The position numbers and the translations under genes are program-made. The notes beneath the pieces were generated by a model. That model made no database searches and had not been told where the DNA came from. It saw only the letters and a list, made by a program, of their open reading frames with translations. This document shows positions 1-7,440 of a stretch of DNA of 38,802 nucleotides, piece after piece; position 1 is the first letter of the stretch, and each line of letters opens with the position of its first letter. This DNA is from a virus: IMG/VR virus record IMGVR_UViG_3300012000_000058, positions 1 through 38,802 of that record; one strand, given 5' to 3'.

Positions 1-58
1 AGAAATCATTCAAACTGGCACCCTCAAGAGTTTTGCTAATGTTGGACATAAGAAATAA
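1..58 (+). CDS. C-terminal end of a gene cut by the window edge
   Basis: An open frame enters from the left edge (first full codon at base 2) and ends at TAA 56-58. The visible tail is EIIQTGTLKSFANVGHKK. It is too short to identify; a structural (tail) protein is likely from the late genes that follow. The next gene starts inside it at 39. Coding status is inferred from the tight overlap and the clean stop. Confidence 0.45.
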   Translation, partial: EIIQTGTLKSFANVGHKK

Positions 59-257
59 CTCACGGAGTTTTAGCCCGATTGTTCGTAATGGATGGGCAAT
101 AAAATTCTCAGTTTATCGTGAGGACAACATATTGCTCATCTTTACTTCCTGTTTCACAGGCCAAACCATTGTTCGTTATTTCACTAGTGAAGAAGATGCT
201 GTGGAATACATCAATTTTATATGTGAACAAAACCCCCAAGAAACGATTGAAGCTTAG
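39..257 (+). CDS. small protein of unknown function
   Basis: About 72 residues, starting MLDIRNN at ATG 39. The frame is open to the window edge, so an upstream TTG at 33 or a longer form cannot be excluded; ATG 39 gives the short overlap with the preceding stop that is usual here. The composition is mixed beta (IKFSVY, ILLIFTS, TIVRYF) followed by an acidic helix, with no signal peptide or recognised motif. It is the last gene before a strong terminator and a late promoter, so it closes the upstream transcription unit. Function unknown. Confidence 0.6.
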   Translation: MLDIRNNSRSFSPIVRNGWAIKFSVYREDNILLIFTSCFTGQTIVRYFTSEEDAVEYINFICEQNPQETIEA

Positions 258-265
258 TATCAAAT

Positions 266-290
266 AGCCCTGCTTTGGCAGGGTTATTTT
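266..290 (+). terminator. Rho-independent terminator
   Basis: Stem CCCTGC / GCAGGG at 268-283 with loop TTTG, followed by TTATTTT. It lies 10 bases after the stop of the small gene and immediately before the late promoter box at 293, so it separates two transcription units. Confidence 0.85.
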
Positions 291-292
291 CT

Positions 293-300
293 TATAAATA
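293..300 (+). promoter_or_regulatory. T4-type late promoter box TATAAATA
   Basis: Exact TATAAATA, the T4 late -10 element read by the gp55 sigma factor with gp33 and the gp45 clamp. It stands about 38 bases before the tail-fibre start codon and just after a terminator. A gp33-like coactivator is encoded at 34271, which supports T4-style late control; gp55 and gp45 are not in this window. Confidence 0.75.
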
Positions 301-337
301 GAGCATAAATATATCATTATAGATTATAGGATAAACA

Positions 338-1066
338 ATGCCTCTTAATAAAGTCACAGCAGATTCCATCGCAGACGGCACAGTAATCGCCGCTGACATC
401 GCAGATGGTTCAATCACATCACCAAAAATAGCAGCAGGTGCAGTTACAGGAAATACTCTTTCCACCAACATTATTAATGCCAACAATATTGTAGATGGTG
501 CAATTCTTGGTAATGATTTAGCAGCTAATATCATTCGTGCTAATAATATTGTAGCAGCCACAATTACTGGCAATCTGATTGCAACAGGTCAAATTACTGG
601 TAACCTACTTGCAACGAGCTCAGTATCTTCTAACAACCTTGTTGATTCCATAACAATTGCAAATGTAACATCTTCTCAAACAGCCACATTTATGGGGCCA
701 ATTTTTGAAAGAGCGAATGTGGTAACAACTGGAGGGTTAACAGCTACTGTTACTATTCCAACAACTAATACTGGTGTTTTAATATTTACTGCTAACTCGT
801 CTGCTAATGCAACAGTTAATTTTACAGGCCTTAATACAATGTCTGTTGGTAATGTAGCATCATATGTTATTATGGTACCAAATGGAACAACTGCAAGATA
901 CATTAGTGCTGTTCAAATAGATGGAAATTCTATAACACCAAAATGGGCAGGCGGTGCTCCAATTGGTGGCACATCAGCAAATACCGATATGTATAGTTTT
1001 AATATTGTCAAAACAGATGCAACTCCAACATACAATGTTTTTGCACAAGTTTCTAGCTTCTTTTAA
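338..1066 (+). CDS. tail fibre / phage surface structural protein
   Basis: 242 residues. Residues 1-110 are short repeats of hydrophobic, Asn and Gly residues (IADGTVIAADIADGSI, then NIINANNI, NIIRANNI, TGNLIATGQITGNLLA), the pattern of a trimeric beta-helical fibre shaft. The C-terminal 130 residues are Thr/Asn/Val-rich beta sequence and probably a globular tip or attachment domain. There is no signal peptide. It starts after a TATAAATA late promoter with a weak AGGATAA ribosome site. The glycine-rich adhesin follows after two bases, so the two proteins are probably made together and may assemble together. The structural role is firm by composition; the exact position in the virion is inference. 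Confidence 0.75.
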   Translation: MPLNKVTADSIADGTVIAADIADGSITSPKIAAGAVTGNTLSTNIINANNIVDGAILGNDLAANIIRANNIVAATITGNLIATGQITGNLLATSSVSSNNLVDSITIANVTSSQTATFMGPIFERANVVTTGGLTATVTIPTTNTGVLIFTANSSANATVNFTGLNTMSVGNVASYVIMVPNGTTARYISAVQIDGNSITPKWAGGAPIGGTSANTDMYSFNIVKTDATPTYNVFAQVSSFF

Positions 1067-1068
1067 TT

Positions 1069-2202
1069 ATGCCATTTGTTAATACATTGCGTAGTAGTAC
1101 CTCAGTAAGTTTCAGAAGCAAAAAACGAAGAGCAACTGTACCTGATGCACCAACAATAGGTACAGCAACTGCTACAGGAACAACTACAGCAACTGTTTCA
1201 TTTACAGCTCCAGCAAATAATGGTGGTTCTGCAATTACATCATATACAGCAATATCAAGTCCAGGTGGTATAACAGGAACATTATCTCAATCAGGTTCAG
1301 GAACAATTACTGTATCTGGTTTATCTGAAGGCACCACTTACACATTTACAGTTACAGCAACTAATGGTATTGGAACAAGTAATGCTAGTGGATCAAGTAA
1401 TTCCATAACAACAAGTGTAACGGTTAACTTCCTTGTTGTTGCTGGAGGTGGTGGAGCTGCATCAGGTACTGGAGGTGGTGGAGGTGCAGGTGGTTATCGC
1501 ACCAGTTCAGCAGTCATTGCTCCAAACTCAAGTAATAGTGTAACTGTTGGAGGTGGTGGACCAGGAACCACATATGGTTATCCTTCATCAGCACCAAACG
1601 GCTCAGATTCGTCATTCTTGTCTATCACTTCCACAGGCGGCGGTGGCAGCAGTGCCGGTCAAAATGGTGGTAATTATAGTAATGGAGCTTATGGCGGTTC
1701 TGGAGGTGGCGGCGGATACGAAGCTTCAGGTGGTCCTGGAATTCCTGGTCAAGGAAATAATGGTGGAAATGCCAGTGTTCCTGGTGGATATCCTGCTGGC
1801 GGTGGCGGCGGAGCTGGTTCCGCTGGTAGTAGCGGCTCACCTGGTGTTGGTGGTGCTGGCGGTTCTGGATCCTATTACCCTGTTACTGGTTCTTATTATG
1901 CGGGTGGAGGCGGTGGCTCTGTTGACGCAGGAAATACTCAAGGATCTGGTGGTGTAGGTGGTGGTGGTTCTGGTCAAGGCGGTGGTACTCCTGGAACTTC
2001 AGGAACTCCAAACACAGGCGGCGGTGGCGGCGGTGCAAGAAACGTATCAAATTCTGGTGGCGTTTTTGGTGGATCAGGTGGTAGCGGTGTAGTCATTATT
2101 TCTTATGCTGGCTCACAGAAATTCACTGGTGGCTCGGTATCATCATCTGGCGGTAACACCATACACACCTTCACAGGTGGTGGAACTTTATCACCACTTT
2201 AA
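1069..2202 (+). CDS. fibronectin-III plus glycine-rich adhesin, probable receptor-binding tail protein
   Basis: 377 residues. Residues 24-115 look like a fibronectin type III domain (PDAPTIGTATATG, GLSEGTTYTFTVTATNGIG). From about residue 120 the protein is a glycine-rich domain opening with VNFLVVAGGGG and running through many GGGGG and GGSGG blocks to about residue 350, ending with GVVIISYAGS. Glycine-rich tips of this kind occur in T4-like fibre adhesins (gp38 of S16-type phages), where polyglycine helices carry receptor-binding loops. The loops between the Gly runs are the likely specificity determinants. Threonine is often encoded by ACA, the codon read by the tRNA-Thr at 14254. It ends before a terminator at 2271. 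Confidence 0.75.
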   Translation: MPFVNTLRSSTSVSFRSKKRRATVPDAPTIGTATATGTTTATVSFTAPANNGGSAITSYTAISSPGGITGTLSQSGSGTITVSGLSEGTTYTFTVTATNGIGTSNASGSSNSITTSVTVNFLVVAGGGGAASGTGGGGGAGGYRTSSAVIAPNSSNSVTVGGGGPGTTYGYPSSAPNGSDSSFLSITSTGGGGSSAGQNGGNYSNGAYGGSGGGGGYEASGGPGIPGQGNNGGNASVPGGYPAGGGGGAGSAGSSGSPGVGGAGGSGSYYPVTGSYYAGGGGGSVDAGNTQGSGGVGGGGSGQGGGTPGTSGTPNTGGGGGGARNVSNSGGVFGGSGGSGVVIISYAGSQKFTGGSVSSSGGNTIHTFTGGGTLSPL

Positions 2203-2270
2203 TAAAAATAATTTTTTTGTGGAGTTTTTCTGTTTTACACCCTATTGGCATTAAAATAAACCCTTAAACT

Positions 2271-2294
2271 ACCTTGCTTTGGCAAGGTTTTTAT
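2271..2294 (+). terminator. Rho-independent terminator
   Basis: Stem ACCTTGC / GCAAGGT with loop TTTG, then TTTTTA. It ends the tail-fibre operon. The TTTG loop is shared with the terminator at 266. Confidence 0.85.
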
Positions 2295-2319
2295 TGCCTC
2301 TCTCCAAATTGAATTAATG

Positions 2320-2325
2320 TATAAT
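2320..2325 (+). promoter_or_regulatory. probable promoter -10 box for the operon at 2346
   Basis: TATAAT at 2320-2325, just after a terminator and 21 bases before ATG 2346, with AAAGGA as ribosome site between. No good -35 is spaced correctly (TTGAAT is too close, TTGCCT at 2294 is 20 bases away), so it may need an activator or be weak. Confidence 0.5.
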
Positions 2326-2345
2326 AGCAGTAAAGGAAATACATT

Positions 2346-2573
2346 ATGGTTACCGATGAAGAATTAATTACACTATCAAAAAAAGTAGATGAGTTTCTTT
2401 CAACCCTTGCGGTTGAACATCAATTACCAGCTCTTGAATTATCGGCAGTTATTCTTGCCCGTCTAATTCTTCTCAACACCGAATTACAAACTCAAAAAGA
2501 CTTTCGCAATTTGCTTAATGCAATTGCCGATAGGCCTATTCTTGCCGATCCACCTAAGGTAAATATTCACTAA
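2346..2573 (+). CDS. small acidic protein of unknown function
   Basis: 75 residues, predicted mostly helical (LSKKVDEFLSTLAVEHQLPALELSAVILARLILL). It is the first gene of a long operon whose members overlap by one to four bases, with an AAAGGA ribosome site. The stop and the next start share bases (TAATG). No motif is recognised. Confidence 0.7.
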   Translation: MVTDEELITLSKKVDEFLSTLAVEHQLPALELSAVILARLILLNTELQTQKDFRNLLNAIADRPILADPPKVNIH

Positions 2574-2752
2574 TGATTGATCCAATTATTGCAAATAAAA
2601 TAAAGGTATGGTATAATGGCCTGTATCGTGGTGAGAAATACTTGGTGCTCATAGGCACATTCTTGGTCATACTTGCAGCTTTACTATGGGTAACAAAAGA
2701 CTTTACTACACGAGAAACACCTAAGCCAATCATTCTACAAGGAAAATATTAA
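2573..2752 (+). CDS. small single-pass membrane protein
   Basis: 59 residues: a short N-terminal part (MIDPIIANKIKVWYNGLYRGEK), one hydrophobic segment at about residues 24-43 (YLVLIGTFLVILAALLWV), then a short polar tail. It overlaps both neighbours by one base in TAATG, which implies translational coupling. No cysteine lipobox. Function unknown; probably an inner-membrane peptide. Confidence 0.6.
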   Translation: MIDPIIANKIKVWYNGLYRGEKYLVLIGTFLVILAALLWVTKDFTTRETPKPIILQGKY

Positions 2753-2970
2753 TGGATGCAAAGAATGTAATTGACCGCATTAAGAACCTAAAAGAGTTTG
2801 AGGTGATTATAGATATACCACCTGAAGTAATGTTTGATGGCAGTCCAATACCATTTAATCTACGGGTTGATAGAAACCAAGTAGCAAGTGTAAAGTTATT
2901 GGCAGAATCACAGCAAGAAGCAGAGAAGAAAGTAAAAGATTTTTTTGTATCAAAAGGATATTATGAGTGA
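2752..2970 (+). CDS. small protein of unknown function
   Basis: 72 residues with a basic/acidic helix at the start (MDAKNVIDRIKNLKEFEV), a beta-rich middle and a Lys-rich C-terminal helix. It has no hydrophobic segment, so it is probably cytosolic. It starts at the overlap with the membrane peptide and its last codons overlap the 2OG oxygenase start. No family recognised. Confidence 0.65.
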   Translation: MDAKNVIDRIKNLKEFEVIIDIPPEVMFDGSPIPFNLRVDRNQVASVKLLAESQQEAEKKVKDFFVSKGYYE

Positions 2971-3580
2971 ACCAGTTATACATGGATTATTTCCAACACC
3001 AGTTGTATTTTCATCAACAGACCGTAAATTTACAAAGCAAGAACTAAAATTCTTTAAGAAATCAAGTGAAACCACTTATAAAAACGAAGGTAATGTGACC
3101 AGCCTTAATCGGTACATTGTCAATGAACCTGAAATGGCAACAATTAAAGCAGAAATTGAAGCCGCTGTTAATCATTACATGGATAAAATCATTGTAGCCA
3201 AACCTGAGGTGAAGGCTTACATTACACAATCATGGTTGAATTTCACCTCCGAGAAACAATGGCATCATAAGCACGAACATCCAAACAGTTTTCTATCTGG
3301 TGTATATTACATTGATGCTGATGAAGCAAACGATAAAATTACATTTTTTAAGAATGGTTATAAACAAATTAAACTAACACCGGCCGAATGGAATTGGTGG
3401 AATTGTGAATCATGGTGGTTTGAAGTGAAAACTGGTAGTATTGTTGTATTTCCATCGCATTTGACCCACATGGTTGAGCAGAAGGCCGGTAACAATGTTC
3501 GCTGTAGTCTAGCATTCAATACCTTTTTGAAAGGAACTATTGGCGAAAACGAATCACTAACGGAGTTATTAAACCCATGA
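2963..3580 (+). CDS. 2OG-Fe(II) oxygenase family protein
   Basis: 205 residues from ATG 2963; an upstream ATG at 2945 would add six residues but gives a longer overlap. The fold is suggested by WHHKHEHPNSFLSGVYYID (residues 100-118, HxH iron-ligand region), a distal FPSHLTHMV (His 166/169) and R180 in VRCSLAFNT, the arrangement of the short phage 2OG-Fe(II) oxygenases. Such enzymes use 2-oxoglutarate and O2 to hydroxylate a protein, nucleic acid or small molecule; the substrate here is unknown. It lies in an operon of small genes with ATGA coupling to the next. A second, divergent member lies at 32059. Confidence 0.75.
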   Translation: MSEPVIHGLFPTPVVFSSTDRKFTKQELKFFKKSSETTYKNEGNVTSLNRYIVNEPEMATIKAEIEAAVNHYMDKIIVAKPEVKAYITQSWLNFTSEKQWHHKHEHPNSFLSGVYYIDADEANDKITFFKNGYKQIKLTPAEWNWWNCESWWFEVKTGSIVVFPSHLTHMVEQKAGNNVRCSLAFNTFLKGTIGENESLTELLNP

Positions 3581-3855
3581 CCACATTCACCACAGACGAT
3601 AGAAAACAGGCCTATGACCCTGGCCTTAGTTGTGTTACACCTTCAAGTGCAACAGGCCTAGAAGAAGATTTGGTTGCAGAGGCACCATACCATCCAGGTT
3701 ATGAAGATGCTGCTATGGCACCACAGAATGATTTTACCGTAGTGAATACTAACGAATACAATAAACTATTACAGGAGGTTGCAGAGTTTAGAAAGGCAAA
3801 TGCTCGTATCATGGCATTTACTAAAACTATTGTTCAGTCATTTAGAAAAGGTTAA
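3577..3855 (+). CDS. protein of unknown function
   Basis: 92 residues. The first two thirds are Pro/Ala/Asp-rich and probably extended; the last third is a predicted helix (EYNKLLQEVAEFRKANARIMAF) that could form a coiled coil. It starts in the ATGA overlap with the oxygenase. No family recognised. Confidence 0.65.
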   Translation: MTTFTTDDRKQAYDPGLSCVTPSSATGLEEDLVAEAPYHPGYEDAAMAPQNDFTVVNTNEYNKLLQEVAEFRKANARIMAFTKTIVQSFRKG

Positions 3856-3857
3856 AC

Positions 3858-4097
3858 ATGAGCCACGAAGAAGCGAAGTTTAAGCATAGTAAAAGGTTGT
3901 TGAAGGATCAAAACGCAATACAGAAGCAGGTGAAGATAGCAAAGTCCCATGGTGTGCCGGTTGACAATCCACATATGTTCGCCAAGCATCACGCACTAGA
4001 TTGTGGGCAACCAAATTGTGTAATGTGTGCTTCACCTCGCAAGATATGGGGTGAAGAAACCATCCAAGAAAAAAGGGCAAAACAAAATGACGATTGA
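3858..4097 (+). CDS. small protein with Cys/His cluster, conserved-phage type
   Basis: 79 residues. A Lys-rich helix (KFKHSKRLLKDQNAIQKQVKIAK) is followed by FAKHHALDCGQPNCVMCASPRKIW, with His and three cysteines in a CxxxxCxxC spacing that looks metal-binding. Proteins with this HHALDCG...CxxCxxPRK pattern are familiar among aquatic T4-like phages; I know no assigned function. Strong operon context. Confidence 0.7.
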   Translation: MSHEEAKFKHSKRLLKDQNAIQKQVKIAKSHGVPVDNPHMFAKHHALDCGQPNCVMCASPRKIWGEETIQEKRAKQNDD

Positions 4098-4257
4098 TAA
4101 ATCCTACTATTACTCCGCTGAAGAATGGTCAAGGTCGGTAGGCTACGGTGAAGTGCCAGCTGAACGATTAAAACCAATGGAACAATTAGAACTATTTCCT
4201 GAATTAAAACCTTGTGAACCCAACCTTTGGACAGATATAAAGAATAATATAGAATGA
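4087..4257 (+). CDS. small acidic protein of unknown function
   Basis: 56 residues from ATG 4087 (MTIDKSYYYS); the frame is open further upstream but lies inside the preceding gene. The sequence is aromatic at the N terminus and Glu/Pro-rich after it. It overlaps the upstream gene by 11 bases and the next by four (ATGA). No motif. Confidence 0.6.
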   Translation: MTIDKSYYYSAEEWSRSVGYGEVPAERLKPMEQLELFPELKPCEPNLWTDIKNNIE

Positions 4258-4364
4258 ACTGGATTGTATACCTACTAATATTTTGCTTTGCCTATGCATT
4301 TGGCTTTGATGCAGGTCGTAACCATGCTCATGTTGAAGTAGTAACAAAACAATGTAATGATTGA
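4254..4364 (+). CDS. very small membrane peptide
   Basis: 36 residues. A hydrophobic segment spans residues 3-18 (WIVYLLIFCFAYAFGF), followed by a polar tail ending CND. ATGA coupling on the upstream side and an eight-base overlap downstream support real translation despite the size. Confidence 0.5.
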   Translation: MNWIVYLLIFCFAYAFGFDAGRNHAHVEVVTKQCND

Positions 4365-4920
4365 GCTGGTTGAAGTAACAAGGCAAGACCAGAAGGATAT
4401 AGTTAAGCATATCATTGAGAACCACCATTCTTATGTGCCAAGCAATGCCTCTGTTGGGCGCCGTATAGATTGGTTGATTAATTATGAAGGTCAAACAGTT
4501 GGCATGATAGGGTTAGGCAGCTCTGTTTACCCACCACCCAAAGATATACTCCGTCACCTCTCCCTTTCCAAAGAAGAATACAAGGCAGTCTTTAATACCA
4601 TTGCCAACAATTGGCGCTTTTGTATGATAAAATCCATACAGAATGTTGGCACCAGAGTATTGAAAGAACTCCGCCGACAGGCACCAATTGCATGGCAGGC
4701 CAAGTATGGCGATGAATTGACCCATATTATCACCTTTGTCGGTGCAGGTAAGAATGGTGCCGTGTACCTTGCCGATAACTGGTCAAAAATAGGCGAGACC
4801 GCAGGCCTACCTAAGCATAAGTCATCCAGTATGAAATGGCACAGTAACACCGAACTAAAGGAACTATTTGTGAAGCCAACAGGAGAGAATAAGAAGATTA
4901 TTCTCATTAAAAAACTATGA
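4357..4920 (+). CDS. DruA/DUF4338-like protein (possible DNA-modification or anti-defence factor)
   Basis: 187 residues. The order of features matches DUF4338 (the DruA protein of Druantia defence): an N-terminal HHSY with VGRRIDWLI (residues 23-41), a central IANNWRFCMI (82-91, like the family's NNsRFLIL), GTRVLKELRR...WQAKYGD (98-119), then ITFV and GAVYLADNWSKIGETAG (134-150), which resembles the family's YkAaNW.piGeT. It is shorter than most DruA proteins. Mom-type DNA-modifying acyltransferases share part of this look, so a base-modification enzyme is the alternative. It sits in an operon of small genes with no Druantia partner (no helicase) visible. Assignment by eye only. Confidence 0.55.
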   Translation: MIELVEVTRQDQKDIVKHIIENHHSYVPSNASVGRRIDWLINYEGQTVGMIGLGSSVYPPPKDILRHLSLSKEEYKAVFNTIANNWRFCMIKSIQNVGTRVLKELRRQAPIAWQAKYGDELTHIITFVGAGKNGAVYLADNWSKIGETAGLPKHKSSSMKWHSNTELKELFVKPTGENKKIILIKKL

Positions 4921-5102
4921 ACAATAACTTTTGGGGTGAACCCGATGACATTGAACCATTGCCCGATTGGATGAATCCAAAGACTTACTCACAACCACAG
5001 TTTAGAAAGACCAATAAGTCTATCACCGATATTATCAATGAAACAATAAGAAAACCTCCCGTACCACAGGTGCCTGATGAACCCACTAACCCTACTGAAT
5101 AA
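4917..5102 (+). CDS. small Pro/Asn-rich protein of unknown function
   Basis: 61 residues, hydrophilic and Pro-rich at both ends (EPDDIEPLPDWMNP, KPPVPQVPDEPTNP), probably extended or disordered. It starts in an ATGA overlap with the DruA-like gene. The downstream gene begins 26 bases before its stop. Confidence 0.55.
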   Translation: MNNNFWGEPDDIEPLPDWMNPKTYSQPQFRKTNKSITDIINETIRKPPVPQVPDEPTNPTE

Positions 5103-5304
5103 TGCAATTGATACCCTATGGTACTGGACATACGGCCTAATCGTAGGCTGGGGTGCTTCATTCACCATTGTGGTGGCACTACTCATACTCTGCTTCATTA
5201 AAATAGTCCGCCTGAATAAACGCTTGACCGACATCTCCAATCGTGTAGTGGTCAATGAGCGAGAGATGAATTTTCATATCAATGATACTAGAAAAAACAG
5301 TTGA
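5077..5304 (+). CDS. small membrane protein with cytoplasmic helix
   Basis: 75 residues. One long hydrophobic segment (residues 17-43, YGLIVGWGASFTIVVALLIL and on) is followed by a basic, heptad-like helix (IVRLNKRLTDISNRVVVNEREM). Start 5077 is the only ATG keeping this frame and overlaps the previous gene by 26 bases. Function unknown. Confidence 0.6.
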   Translation: MNPLTLLNNAIDTLWYWTYGLIVGWGASFTIVVALLILCFIKIVRLNKRLTDISNRVVVNEREMNFHINDTRKNS

Positions 5305-5464
5305 ACGCACGGCACAATGGAATAAAGAGACCAATGCATGGCAAATAGAAGAAGCAATGGTCTATCAATGGTATACAAACCAAAACAATCCCAAATCACC
5401 CATATATAAAAGTTTAACCGATGCACTACAATGGATTATAGCCCATGATGAACACCTATCGTAG
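5282..5464 (+). CDS. small protein of unknown function
   Basis: 60 residues with alternating aromatic and charged residues (WNKETNAWQIEEAMVYQWY) and a C-terminal helix. No membrane segment. Overlaps both neighbours by about 20 bases. No family recognised. Confidence 0.55.
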   Translation: MILEKTVERTAQWNKETNAWQIEEAMVYQWYTNQNNPKSPIYKSLTDALQWIIAHDEHLS

Positions 5465-6263
5465 TATTTTCATTTCCGATGTTCACCTTGGCACCCGTGA
5501 TTGCCAAGCCGAGAAACTGAATAACTTTCTCAAACATAATACTTGCGATACTCTATACCTTGTGGGTGATATTATTGATGCATGGAAGATACAACAAAAC
5601 AAGTGGCGCTGGAAACAATCTCATTCTAATGTAGTGCGAAGAATCCTAGGCCATGCCAAGCGAGGCACCAGAGTAGTGTATGTTGCAGGTAACCACGATG
5701 AATTTTTACGACCAATGATACCCTATGGCCTAAGCTTCGGTGCCATACAGATATGCAACCAGACCGAGCACATAGATGCCAATGGTAAACGATTACTGGT
5801 TACACATGGAGATTTATTTGATGGTATCTCCAAACTTGCACCATGGTTGACTTTCCTTGGTGATAAGTTATATGATATGGTGCTCAATTGGAATTCTACC
5901 TTTAATGCCTTCCGCCGTAAATTTGGGCTGGGCTATTGGTCGCTCTCTCGCTTTCTAAAGTATAAAGTAAAGAAAGCCTCTGATTTCCTACTAGGGTTTG
6001 AAAAGAATATTTCCGAGTATTGTAAAAAGAAAGGATATGATGGTGTCATTTGTGGGCATATCCACCATGCCGAGATAAAAGAACTCAATGGTATACTGTA
6101 TATGAACGATGGCGATTGGGTAGAATCCTGTACCGCATTAGTAGAAACCCACGAAGGTATATGGAAAATAATACATTGGACAAAGGAAAAGGATGAGAAT
6201 GAAGTAACCACCCATGAGAAACAGCAAGAGTGGCTAAAAACTGTCCGAAAGACGGAGTATTAA
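5448..6263 (+). CDS. LpxH-like metallophosphatase (UDP-2,3-diacylglucosamine hydrolase family)
   Basis: 271 residues from ATG 5448 (ATG 5445 would add one Met). It has all the calcineurin-type motifs in order: DVHLG (D11, H13), GDIIDAW (D41), GNHDE (82-84), THGD (119-122) and GHIHH (203-207). These bind two metal ions for phosphoester cleavage. The spacing and the WRWKQS segment resemble bacterial LpxH-related enzymes, which remove UMP from UDP-diacylglucosamine in lipid A synthesis. A full-length copy in a phage is notable; it may alter host envelope lipids or serve as a general phosphodiesterase. The specific substrate is inference. Confidence 0.8.
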   Translation: MNTYRSIFISDVHLGTRDCQAEKLNNFLKHNTCDTLYLVGDIIDAWKIQQNKWRWKQSHSNVVRRILGHAKRGTRVVYVAGNHDEFLRPMIPYGLSFGAIQICNQTEHIDANGKRLLVTHGDLFDGISKLAPWLTFLGDKLYDMVLNWNSTFNAFRRKFGLGYWSLSRFLKYKVKKASDFLLGFEKNISEYCKKKGYDGVICGHIHHAEIKELNGILYMNDGDWVESCTALVETHEGIWKIIHWTKEKDENEVTTHEKQQEWLKTVRKTEY

Positions 6264-6264
6264 T

Positions 6265-7095
6265 ATGAGTAGAAAAAATATGTATTATAAAAAATTTAAA
6301 AATATTGATTCTTTTGAAACGGTAGATGAATTCCTCTCTCGTGGAGGCACTATTGATACTAGTAAAAAAGATGGAATTGTCCGTAAACAAAGAAAACTTA
6401 AACAACCCACTATTTTAAATAATGATTATTCCAATAAAGAATTTGAAGAGCGGCTACACCGATTTTATAATTCAAAACGGTGGAAATTGATTAAAGAACA
6501 AGTATATAAGACCCATGCTCATTTATGTCCAGTATGCGGGTCAGAAGAAAATTTAAGAGTAGACCATATAAAACCAATCAGACATTATCCTGCATTAATT
6601 GATGATATGAATAACCTTCAAATATTGTGTAATGAGTGTAATTTAGAAAAGGGGTCTATGATAGATTGGTCTTTAGGGTGGCACATTGCAAATAAAAGTA
6701 TTTTAGAAGAAAAACAAAAACTCATTGAACTTAAAAAACTCAAAGAACCTAAAAAAAATGAAGAAGAATTTAGTAAAAAAATTGAAATACTAAGAACTTT
6801 TGAGTCGTGGCAACTAGATGATATATTTCGTGCATGGAATGCCTATTGTAGTAGAATGAATAAAGCAGGGATGGACATAATTAACCAATATGATTTTATT
6901 GAACATATAAAATTCTATGTAAGAGATATTAGATTGGCTAAAAAATATGTTCAAGACAATTGGAGAAACATAACTAGTGAACCTACAACAAAACCAAAAG
7001 AATTTAAACTAAAACCAAAAGAATTTAAACAATCAAAGCTTCATAGAGTAACAAAAGAAGGTAAAATTATAGTAGTAAATAGTGGTAAAAAGTAG
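6265..7095 (+). CDS. HNH endonuclease, probable free-standing homing enzyme
   Basis: 276 residues. The HNH domain at about 60-130 shows CPVC (C88, C91), VDHIKP (D100, H101), N117 and CNECN (C122, C125) with LEKG, i.e. zinc-bound HNH. The rest is a Lys-rich helical region, and a tandem KPKEFKLKPKEFK lies near the C terminus. The gene is noticeably richer in A and T at third positions than its neighbours and sits one base after the phosphatase gene and 35 bases before the next, which suggests a mobile insertion. HNH enzymes of this type cut DNA and promote their own spread. Confidence 0.85.
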   Translation: MSRKNMYYKKFKNIDSFETVDEFLSRGGTIDTSKKDGIVRKQRKLKQPTILNNDYSNKEFEERLHRFYNSKRWKLIKEQVYKTHAHLCPVCGSEENLRVDHIKPIRHYPALIDDMNNLQILCNECNLEKGSMIDWSLGWHIANKSILEEKQKLIELKKLKEPKKNEEEFSKKIEILRTFESWQLDDIFRAWNAYCSRMNKAGMDIINQYDFIEHIKFYVRDIRLAKKYVQDNWRNITSEPTTKPKEFKLKPKEFKQSKLHRVTKEGKIIVVNSGKK

Positions 7096-7130
7096 CAAAA
7101 AGTGGTAGAGAACCAACATAGATATCCACC

Positions 7131-7427
7131 ATGCCAGGCGTATATAAAGAGAAACAATGTCCCCAATGTAAAAAACTACACAGAGGGCGAGGGAATTTCT
7201 GTTCGATTTCCTGTGCCAATACTGGTCAAACTAAATCCCCCGAAACTAAACAGAAGCTTGCAGAGAAATCCAGAGAGTATCGCAGAACACCCGAAGGCAT
7301 TGCGACCACTAAGGGTATTGCGCGAGTAACTGAGAAACGCCACGCAGGTATTCAAACACTTCCCGAAGATGATTGGATAGTAGAAATTCCAATAGATAAT
7401 GAAGATGATGATGGTTTCCGTCTATAA
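7131..7427 (+). CDS. zinc-ribbon protein, conserved-phage type
   Basis: 98 residues. Two cysteine pairs near the N terminus (CPQCKKLHRGRGNFCSISC) form a probable zinc ribbon, followed by KSPETKQKLAEKSREYRRTPEG, a basic helix seen in NUMOD-type and phage DNA-binding modules, and an acidic tail ending DDDGFRL. Likely nucleic-acid binding. The alternative overlapping frame from 7102 is a shadow. It closes the operon before a 560-base non-coding region. Confidence 0.75.
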   Translation: MPGVYKEKQCPQCKKLHRGRGNFCSISCANTGQTKSPETKQKLAEKSREYRRTPEGIATTKGIARVTEKRHAGIQTLPEDDWIVEIPIDNEDDDGFRL

Positions 7428-7440
7428 CTGACCATTCCGG

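Noticed and set aside
1547-1957. Open frame of 136 codons inside the glycine-rich adhesin
   Set aside because: A shifted reading of Gly-rich DNA gives Val/Ala/Leu runs; no ribosome site and no independent evidence.
7102-7329. Open frame of 75 codons overlapping the zinc-ribbon gene
   Set aside because: The alternative frame at 7131 has paired cysteines and a coherent protein; this one is a shadow.
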